From Actinomycetota bacterium (GTDB lineage Bacteria; Actinomycetota; Thermoleophilia; Gaiellales; Gaiellaceae), in the NCBI GenBank assembly GCA_005885565.1, contig VAXK01000085.1, positions 1 through 11,673 of the forward strand: a stretch of DNA of 11,673 nucleotides. Reading direction: 5' to 3'. Within the stretch, counting starts at the first letter, position 1; each line of letters begins with the position of its first letter. The position numbers were made by a program, and so were the translations under genes. Shown one piece after another: positions 6,968 to 11,673 of the stretch. The notes under the pieces were generated by a model. It was not told the DNA's origin. It made no database searches and saw nothing but the letters and a program-made list of their open reading frames with translations.

Positions 6968-7287
6968 TCAGCCGCCCCGGGTGGGATCCAGGAAGACCTC
7001 CACGACGAGGGACTCCGGTCCGACGTACATCGTCTTCAGCTCGCGGACCTCGACCACCTCCGGGTGCCGCTCGATCGTCTCCCGCAGCCGCCGCCGCTCC
7101 GCGTGCGGCGCCGCCTCGCCCGATCAGGAGCGCGACCGAGTGCGCCGCCTCGGCAAGGAGCGCGGAGGAGCGCTCAACACGCCCGCGACGCCTTTCACCG
7201 TCGCGATGGTCGCGTCTGCCGCCACCGCGACGAGCACGGTCTCCTGCTCGCCGAGGCCACGGCCGCTCCATTCCTTCGACCCGCCAT
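6968..7287 (-). pseudogene. Decayed cation diffusion facilitator (CDF) transporter remnant
   Basis: Three fragments of a CDF metal-efflux protein lie in order on the minus strand but not in one frame. Fragment 1 (7243-7172) reads ETVLVAVAADATIATVKGVA, followed by GVLS, the family's first membrane segment. A missing base then shifts to fragment 2 (7175 to about 7121), SSALLAEAAHSV, the highly typical second-helix motif that normally continues with ADT/ADL and the metal-binding Asp. It runs straight into LLIG, so most of the transmembrane domain is gone. An extra G then shifts to fragment 3 (7120-6968), GEAAPHAERRRLRE...HPEVVEVRELKTMYVGPESL...VFLDP, the cytoplasmic C-terminal domain, ending early at a TGA. 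Further decayed C-terminal sequence (RRFYARGG-like) may extend to about 6880. A possible original start is the ATG at 7287-7285. It lies antisense inside the glycolytic cluster and accounts for the 437-base gap between pgk and tpiA. Confidence 0.82.
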
Positions 7288-7300
7288 AAGATGCGCCTCC
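7287..7300 (+). promoter_or_regulatory. Possible leaderless -10 for tpiA
   Basis: TAAGAT (7287-7292) ends eight bases before the tpiA GTG at 7301, and there is no Shine-Dalgarno. The same hexamer precedes gapA. A promoter here would let tpiA-gpmI be expressed independently of pgk, across the CDF remnant. No -35 is recognisable. Confidence 0.35.
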
Positions 7301-7993
7301 GTGCTCGTCGCGGCGAACTGGAAGATGTTCAAGACGCGCGCCGAGACGGGCGCGTTCTGTGACGCTTTCGAGCCGCCCGCGGGCGTCGACGTCGTCGTCT
7401 GCCCGCCCTTCACCTCGCTCGACGTCGCCGTCGCGAGCGGGCTCGCCGTCTACGCGCAGAACGTCCACTGGGCGCAGGAGGGCGCCTTCACCGGGGAGGT
7501 CTCGGCGCCCATGCTCCTCGACCTCGGCGTCGTGGGCGCGATCGTCGGGCACTCCGAGCGGCGCCAGTACTTCGGCGAGACGGACGAGACGGTCGCGCGG
7601 CGCATCGTCGCGGCGCTCGGGGCGGGGCTCCGCGTGATCGCCTGCGTCGGCGAGTCCGAGGAGGAGCGCGAGGCGGGCCAGACCGAGCTCGTCCTGCGGC
7701 TCCAGGTGGAGGCGATCGCCGACGCTGCCGGTGCGCACCCGGGCCTCGTCCTCGCGTACGAGCCGATCTGGGCGATCGGGACGGGCCGAACGGCGACGCC
7801 CGAGCTCGCGGCCGAGGCGCACGCGTTCGTGAAGGGCATCCTCGACGTGCCCGTGCTCTACGGCGGCTCGGTGAAGCCCGACAACGCCGCCGAGCTGCTC
7901 GGCCGGGACGCCGTCGACGGCGCCCTCGTGGGCGGCGCGTCGCTCGAGGTCGACTCCTTCGAGGCCATTTGCCGGGCCGCTATCCCCTCGTAG
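7301..7993 (+). CDS. tpiA: Triosephosphate isomerase, compact
   Basis: This enzyme interconverts dihydroxyacetone phosphate and glyceraldehyde-3-phosphate. At 230 residues it is about 20 below the usual 250. The TIM-barrel catalytic set is intact: Asn6 and Lys8 in ANWKM, His84 in GHSERRQYF, Glu154 in AYEPIWAIGTG (152-161), the flexible phosphate-gripping loop at about 156-166, and YGGSVKPDN (187-195). The shortening is mainly between the TATPELAAEAHAFVK helix and the VLYGGS strand, where the family usually has a longer helix-loop. The start is GTG 7301: upstream in-frame sequence is antisense to the CDF remnant and not TIM-like, and ATG 7291 is in another frame. The gene overlaps gpmI by 25 bases. 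Confidence 0.95.
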   Translation: MLVAANWKMFKTRAETGAFCDAFEPPAGVDVVVCPPFTSLDVAVASGLAVYAQNVHWAQEGAFTGEVSAPMLLDLGVVGAIVGHSERRQYFGETDETVARRIVAALGAGLRVIACVGESEEEREAGQTELVLRLQVEAIADAAGAHPGLVLAYEPIWAIGTGRTATPELAAEAHAFVKGILDVPVLYGGSVKPDNAAELLGRDAVDGALVGGASLEVDSFEAICRAAIPS

Positions 7994-9459
7994 CCCTCGT
8001 CGTCCTGGACGGCTGGGGCTGCGCACCGCCCGGGCCGGGGAACGCCGTGGAGTCGGCGGACACGCCCGTCTTCGACGATCTCTGGACGGGCTACCCGCAC
8101 ACGACGATCGAGGCCTCGGGCGAGGCGGCGGGGCTCCCGCCGGGCCAGATGGGGAACTCCGAGGTCGGTCACCTGACGATCGGCGCCGGCCGTCGGCTCT
8201 ACCAGGACCTGATGCGCGTGAACACGGCGATCGAGGACGGGTCCTTCTTCGAGAACCCGGCGCTCCTCGCCGCCTTCGAGCGCGGCCGGCGCGTGCACCT
8301 GCTCGGGCTCGTCAGCCACGGCGGCGTCCACTCGCACGTCGACCACCTGCGGGCGCTGCTGCGGTTCGCGCCCGAGAAGACGTGGATCCACGCGTTCACC
8401 GACGGTCGCGACGTCTCGCCGACGAGCGCCGTCGACGACCTCGCCGAGCTGCCGGTCGAGCGCATCGCGACGGTCTCCGGCCGCTACTACGCCATGGACC
8501 GCGACGCACGCTGGGAGCGGACGCAGCGGGCCTTCGACGCGATCGTGAAGGGCGAGGGCGACCACGCGGACGATCCGATCGAGGCGATCCGCCGAAGCTA
8601 CGAGCGTGGAGTCACGGACGAGTTCGTGGAGCCGGTCGTCGTCGACGGCCGCCCGCGGCTCGAGCCGGGCGACACCGCGATCTTCTTCAACTTCCGCCCC
8701 GACCGGGCGCGCCAGCTCACGCAGCGGCTGCTCGAGGCCGGCTTCGACGTGACGACGATGACGCGCTATCGCGACGATCTCGACACACCGGTCGCGTTCG
8801 AGGAGCAGGACGTCCCCGAGACGCTGGCCGAGGTGCTCGCCGCGAACGGCGTCCGGCAGCTCCACGTCGCCGAGACGGAGAAGTACGCGCACGTGACCTA
8901 CTTCTTCAACGGCGGCCGGGAGGAGGAGTGGCCCGGCGAGACGCGCATCCTCGTGCCCTCGCCGCGCGACGTCCCGAGCTACGACCACAAGCCGGAGATG
9001 TCCGCGCGAGAGGTGTCTCGGCGGTTCTGCGACGAGATCGGCGAGGGCTACGGCTTCGGCGTCGTCAACTTCGCCAATCCGGACATGGTCGGGCACACCG
9101 GGTCGATCCCGGCCGTGACGACGGCGGTCGAGACGACCGACGCCTGCCTGGGCGAGGTCGTGGCCGCCGTGGAGCGCGCCGGCGGCGTCTCGCTCGTCAC
9201 CGCCGACCACGGCAACGCCGAGCAGATGCTCGAGGCAGACGGCACGAGCCCGCACACGGCGCACACGTCCAATCCGGTCCCGCTCGTCGTCACCGCCCCC
9301 GATCTGAGGATCGCGTCCGGTGGCGAGCTGGCCGATCTCGTACCTACCGTCCTGGCGTTCCTCGGTCTTGCACAGCCTTTACAAATGAGCGGCAAAAACC
9401 TGCTTTCTGCCAACCCTTCCGGGCTATACTCCGCCGGCTTTGGCCCTGACCCAGCCTGA
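7969..9459 (+). CDS. gpmI: 2,3-bisphosphoglycerate-independent phosphoglycerate mutase
   Basis: This is a manganese-dependent, alkaline-phosphatase-fold mutase that converts 3- to 2-phosphoglycerate, 496 residues (family about 510). Visible motifs are VVLDGWG with metal ligand Asp14, GNSEVGH with phosphoserine Ser64 (62-68), SHGGVHSH (116-123), TDGRD (144-148), GRYYAMDRD (171-179), FNFRPDRARQL (240-250), ETEKYAHVTYFFNGG (302-316), PEMSA (342-346), NPDMVGHTG (370-378), TADHGNAE (411-418) and AHTSNPVP (431-438). All expected metal and phosphate ligands appear present. The start is TTG 7969 within the end of tpiA, with GAGG four bases upstream. The protein would normally end near the MSGKNLL at 473-479. 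Here about 17 further residues follow, and the last 20 bases overlap the sigma-factor gene. Confidence 0.96.
   Translation: MPGRYPLVALVVLDGWGCAPPGPGNAVESADTPVFDDLWTGYPHTTIEASGEAAGLPPGQMGNSEVGHLTIGAGRRLYQDLMRVNTAIEDGSFFENPALLAAFERGRRVHLLGLVSHGGVHSHVDHLRALLRFAPEKTWIHAFTDGRDVSPTSAVDDLAELPVERIATVSGRYYAMDRDARWERTQRAFDAIVKGEGDHADDPIEAIRRSYERGVTDEFVEPVVVDGRPRLEPGDTAIFFNFRPDRARQLTQRLLEAGFDVTTMTRYRDDLDTPVAFEEQDVPETLAEVLAANGVRQLHVAETEKYAHVTYFFNGGREEEWPGETRILVPSPRDVPSYDHKPEMSAREVSRRFCDEIGEGYGFGVVNFANPDMVGHTGSIPAVTTAVETTDACLGEVVAAVERAGGVSLVTADHGNAEQMLEADGTSPHTAHTSNPVPLVVTAPDLRIASGGELADLVPTVLAFLGLAQPLQMSGKNLLSANPSGLYSAGFGPDPA
9404..9430 (+). promoter_or_regulatory. Candidate promoter for the ECF sigma gene inside the gpmI 3' end
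   Basis: TATACT (9425-9430) is a near-consensus -10, in a locally AT-rich patch (about 9375-9430) that stands out from the surrounding GC-rich coding sequence. CTTTCT/TTTCTG (9403-9409) is a weak -35 at 15-16 bases. The sigma-factor TTG follows nine bases after the -10 with no Shine-Dalgarno, implying a leaderless or near-leaderless message. Confidence 0.5.
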
Positions 9460-10027
9460 TCCCGGAGTTCTTCGGAAGGCACAGAAGGGTGACGAGCGCG
9501 CCTTCTCGCTGATCCTGCGCGCCTACGAGGTGCCGGTCTTCAACTACGTCCTGCGTCTCGTCGGCGACCGCTCGCTCGCCGAGGACTTGACCCAGGAGGT
9601 CTTCCTGCGCGTCTTCCAGGGCCTGCCGCGCTTCTCGTTGCGGTCGAAGTTCACCACGTGGCTCTTCCAGGTGACGAAGAACCGCGTGCTCGACGAGCTG
9701 CGGGCGGTCGAGCGCCGGCCGCGCGCGGTCGTGGCGCTCGAGGACGTGCCGCCGCTCGAGGTCGTCGACGCGCCCTTCGAGCGGCTCGAGGCGATCGACG
9801 CCGTCTGGCGCGCGGTCGAGGCGCTCAACGTCGACCTGAAGATGGCGCTGCTCCTCCGCGACGTCGTCGGGCTCTCGTACACGGAGATCGCCGACTCGCT
9901 CGAGATCACGCTCGCCACCGTGAAGTGGCGGATCTACAAGGCGCGCGAGGAAGTCCAGCTCGCGCTCGCTCGCGAGGGCATCACGATCGGCCCGGCCAAG
10001 GCCGAGCCGGTCGGCGCGGGCGTCTAG
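9440..10027 (+). CDS. ECF-type RNA polymerase sigma factor
   Basis: This 195-residue two-domain sigma-70 protein would direct core RNA polymerase to a specific promoter class. Region 2 spans about 18-90, with GDERAFSLILRAYE, the DLTQEVFLRVF core-binding helix (49-59) and FTTWLFQVTKNRVLDELR (71-88, -10 recognition). Region 4 spans about 117-175, with LRDVVGLSYTEIADSLEITL and TVKWRIYKARE, the -35-binding HTH. There are no regions 1 or 3, which defines the ECF class. A short tail (180-195) follows region 4. The start is TTG 9440, the only start codon that keeps all of region 2, and it overlaps gpmI by 20 bases. No anti-sigma gene follows: the next gene is convergent, 19 bases away. Its control is therefore not evident, apart from its own candidate promoter and possible read-through from glycolysis. 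Confidence 0.92.
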   Translation: MALTQPDPGVLRKAQKGDERAFSLILRAYEVPVFNYVLRLVGDRSLAEDLTQEVFLRVFQGLPRFSLRSKFTTWLFQVTKNRVLDELRAVERRPRAVVALEDVPPLEVVDAPFERLEAIDAVWRAVEALNVDLKMALLLRDVVGLSYTEIADSLEITLATVKWRIYKAREEVQLALAREGITIGPAKAEPVGAGV

Positions 10028-10046
10028 AGCCCGCGAGCCGACGCGG

Positions 10047-10775
10047 CTACACGCCGTCCGCCAGGCGATCGGCGAGCGCCTCGGGCAGGCCACGCTCGCG
10101 GATCTCCTCCTGCGTGCGCTCGATCGGATAGGGGACGCGGCGGTGGAGCGCCCGCTTGGCGTCGAGGTCGAGGACGAGGTAGGCGGCGCGCGGGTCGCCG
10201 TCGCGCGGCTGGCCGACGGAGCCCGGGTTGAGGAGGAAGCGCCCGCTCGCCAGGTCGATCTCCGCGCCGCCGGGCACGGCCGCGCCGTCGATCGCCCCGT
10301 CCTCGAGCACGAAGGCGAGGGAGACGTGGCTGTGGCCGACGAGGACGATCGGCGCGGAGGTGAGGTGGAAGGCCGCGAGCGCCGCCTCCTCGCCGAGCAC
10401 GTACTCCCAGACCGGGTCGCGTGGGCTCGCGTGGAAGAGCTCGACGTCCTCGGTCGAGGCCACGCTCTGGAGGGGCTCGAGGTAGGCGCGGGCCCCGGCG
10501 CTCAGGACCGACTGTGACCACCGAGCCGCCGCCGCGGCGTCGTCGGTGAACTCCTCGAGCGGGATCCGGCCGAGAACGCCGAGATCGTGGTTTCCGACCA
10601 GGCAGAGCGACGCCGCCCGCTCGACCTCCGCACAGCACTCGTTCGGCCGCGGCCCGTAGCCGACGAGGTCGCCGAGGCACCACAGCCCGTCGACCTCCTC
10701 GGCGGCAACTGCGCCCAGCACCGCGCGCAGCGCGTGAAGATTGCCGTGGATGTCGGAGACGACTGCGACGCGCAT
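10047..10775 (-). CDS. Calcineurin-like metallophosphoesterase (YfcE/Metallophos_2 type)
   Basis: This is a 242-residue cytosolic dinuclear-metal phosphoesterase. All family motifs are in order: SDIHGN with Asp8 and His10, GDLVGYGP (35-42), GNHD (61-64), His115 in FHASP, GHSH (147-150), and NPGSVGQPRD (183-192), a hallmark of the YfcE/MJ0936-like group. Relatives act on phosphodiesters or phosphomonoesters, and some proteins of similar layout are annotated as diadenosine tetraphosphatase-like, so the natural substrate cannot be read from the sequence. The start ATG (10775-10773) is secure because the MRVAVVSDIHGN strand begins directly at it. It is convergent with the sigma factor and divergent from the protease, with overlapping start codons (CATG). 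A TAAGGT at 10803-10798 on the minus strand, inside the protease gene, is a weak -10 candidate. Confidence 0.92.
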   Translation of the reverse strand: MRVAVVSDIHGNLHALRAVLGAVAAEEVDGLWCLGDLVGYGPRPNECCAEVERAASLCLVGNHDLGVLGRIPLEEFTDDAAAAARWSQSVLSAGARAYLEPLQSVASTEDVELFHASPRDPVWEYVLGEEAALAAFHLTSAPIVLVGHSHVSLAFVLEDGAIDGAAVPGGAEIDLASGRFLLNPGSVGQPRDGDPRAAYLVLDLDAKRALHRRVPYPIERTQEEIRERGLPEALADRLADGV

Positions 10776-11673
10776 GAGGGTCGCGGCGGGGATCGCAACC
10801 TTAGCCGTCCTCGTCGCGGCGTGGCTCTTCGCGGCTTCCCTGCTCTGGCGGACGCAGGTGCCCGCGAGCCTTCGCCTGCCGCGGCTCGACCCACACCGCT
10901 ACTTCTCGGACGCGCTCCTGCGGCGGACGGCGCGCCACGACGGGTTCCTGCGGATCGACTTCCTGCTCGCGAGCGCGGCGCAGCTCCTCGCGTTGGCGGT
11001 GCTGGCCGTGCTGGCGCCGCGCGTGGTCGGCCGTTTGCGGGGCGGCGCGCTGCTGCGCGGGCTGGAGCTTGCGCTCGTCGCGCTCGTCGTGTCGTGGGCG
11101 GCGCGCCTTCCGTTCGGTCTCGCCGCCGAGTGGTGGGAGCGGCGCTACGGGATCTCGCGGCAGAGCTACGGCGCCTGGCTGGTGGCGCGGCTGCCGTCGC
11201 CGGGATCGGCGGGCGCGCTGCTCGTCCTCGTCGCGCTCGGGATGCTGCTGGCGCGCCGGCTCGGCCGGCGCTGGTGGCTCGCCGCGGGGCCGGCGCTCGC
11301 GGCCGGAGGCCTGGTCGTGACGCTCGTCCAACCGCTGCTCGGCCCCGCGCTGCACCCGCTACGCGACCGGCAGCTCGCCGCTATGCTCGCCGGCTCCGGG
11401 ATTCGCGTCGGGGTCGAGAACGTGGCCGCGGAGACGCGTGAGGCGAACGCCGAGGCGATCGGGATCGGCCCGACCCGCCGGATCATCTTCACGGACACGA
11501 TCCTCGGCGGCCGGTTCGGCGAGCCGGAGCTGCGCTTCGTCGCCCGTCACGAGCTGGCGCACCACCGGCGGCACCACCTCTGGAAGGGCGCCGCCTGGTT
11601 CGCGCTCTTCGCACTGCCGTGCGCGTTCGTCCTCGCCGCGGCCGGCGAGCGACGGGGCGGTCTCGCGCGGCCG
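10774..11673 (+). CDS. M48 family (Ste24/HtpX-like) membrane zinc metalloprotease, 3' partial
   Basis: The frame is open to the window edge (300 codons seen, C-terminus outside). The zinc-binding HELAH motif is at 259-263 (HExxH, catalytic Glu260), preceded by GIGPTRRIIFTDTIL (230-244), matching the strand before the active site in Ste24-like M48 peptidases. Hydrophobic membrane segments lie near residues 5-24, 62-82, 95-112, 145-161, 168-188 and 272-290. The AEWWERRYGISRQSYGAWL stretch (118-136) resembles the N-terminal Ste24 domain. It is probably a CAAX-protease-like or quality-control endopeptidase of the cytoplasmic membrane; the substrate is unknown. The third zinc ligand (a downstream Glu) lies beyond the window. 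The start ATG 10774 overlaps the divergent gene's start. An in-frame ATG at 10750 would add eight residues. Neither has a clear Shine-Dalgarno. Confidence 0.88.
   Translation, partial: MRVAAGIATLAVLVAAWLFAASLLWRTQVPASLRLPRLDPHRYFSDALLRRTARHDGFLRIDFLLASAAQLLALAVLAVLAPRVVGRLRGGALLRGLELALVALVVSWAARLPFGLAAEWWERRYGISRQSYGAWLVARLPSPGSAGALLVLVALGMLLARRLGRRWWLAAGPALAAGGLVVTLVQPLLGPALHPLRDRQLAAMLAGSGIRVGVENVAAETREANAEAIGIGPTRRIIFTDTILGGRFGEPELRFVARHELAHHRRHHLWKGAAWFALFALPCAFVLAAAGERRGGLARP

Noticed and set aside
6762..7271. 169-residue minus-strand frame in the pgk-tpiA gap as an intact gene
   Set aside because: Only a short part (SSALLAEAAHSV...LLIG) is protein-like. The flanks are out of frame and overlap pgk, so it is better explained as part of the CDF pseudogene.
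7858..9264. Long 468-residue antisense open frame across gpmI
   Set aside because: The opposite strand encodes an unmistakable full-length GpmI. The antisense translation is Arg/Asp/Val-rich, without motifs, as expected from GC-biased codon positions.
10028..10046. Terminator between the convergent sigma factor and phosphoesterase genes
   Set aside because: Only 19 bases separate the stops, and no stem-loop with a T tract is present.
10801..11355. 184-residue minus-strand frame at the right end
   Set aside because: It is antisense to the M48 protease frame, which carries HELAH and membrane segments. The antisense product is charged low-complexity sequence.
1..11673. CRISPR array, insertion sequence, prophage or defence system
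   Set aside because: No spaced direct repeats, transposase, integrase or defence-type genes were seen. Apart from the CDF remnant and the glycosylase, the content is core metabolism and housekeeping.

Overview
The window is extremely GC-rich, tightly packed bacterial chromosome. It has frequent GTG/TTG starts, several genes without a visible Shine-Dalgarno, and a WhiA-type regulator beside a gap-pgk-tpiA-gpmI glycolytic cluster. Together these point to an actinobacterium (Actinomycetota). Thermoleophilia is a plausible guess, but the sequence alone does not prove the class.

Layout. (1) 1-2553, minus strand: pruA (1-pyrroline-5-carboxylate dehydrogenase) followed by a secreted Asp-box/BNR-repeat protein that runs off the left edge and appears to start at a CTG overlapping the pruA stop. 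(2) 2579-3932, plus strand: ogt (O6-alkylguanine-DNA methyltransferase) overlapping whiA. (3) 3933-4243: a convergent gap rich in inverted repeats. (4) 4244-4741, minus strand: a Mug/TDG-like uracil-DNA glycosylase whose C-terminus looks frameshifted at a G4 run. (5) 4803-9459, plus strand: the lower-glycolysis cluster gapA-pgk-tpiA-gpmI, interrupted between pgk and tpiA by an antisense, decayed remnant of a cation-diffusion-facilitator (CDF) transporter gene. (6) 9440-10027: an ECF sigma factor overlapping the end of gpmI. (7) 10047-10775, minus strand: a metallophosphoesterase whose start codon overlaps that of a divergent M48-type membrane protease, which runs off the right edge.

How the genes work together. 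GapA, Pgk, TpiA and GpmI catalyse triose-phosphate interconversion and the path from glyceraldehyde-3-phosphate to 2-phosphoglycerate. WhiA often sits just upstream of such genes, but here it is separated from gapA by the glycosylase and the structured gap, and its usual upstream partners rapZ/yvcK are replaced by ogt. Two alkyl/base-damage repair genes therefore flank whiA.

I see no clearly new biological system. This is mostly core metabolism. The most informative observations are two cases of gene decay (the CDF remnant and the glycosylase frameshift), unusually compact Pgk and TpiA, non-canonical or leaderless starts, and an orphan sigma factor tied to the glycolytic cluster.
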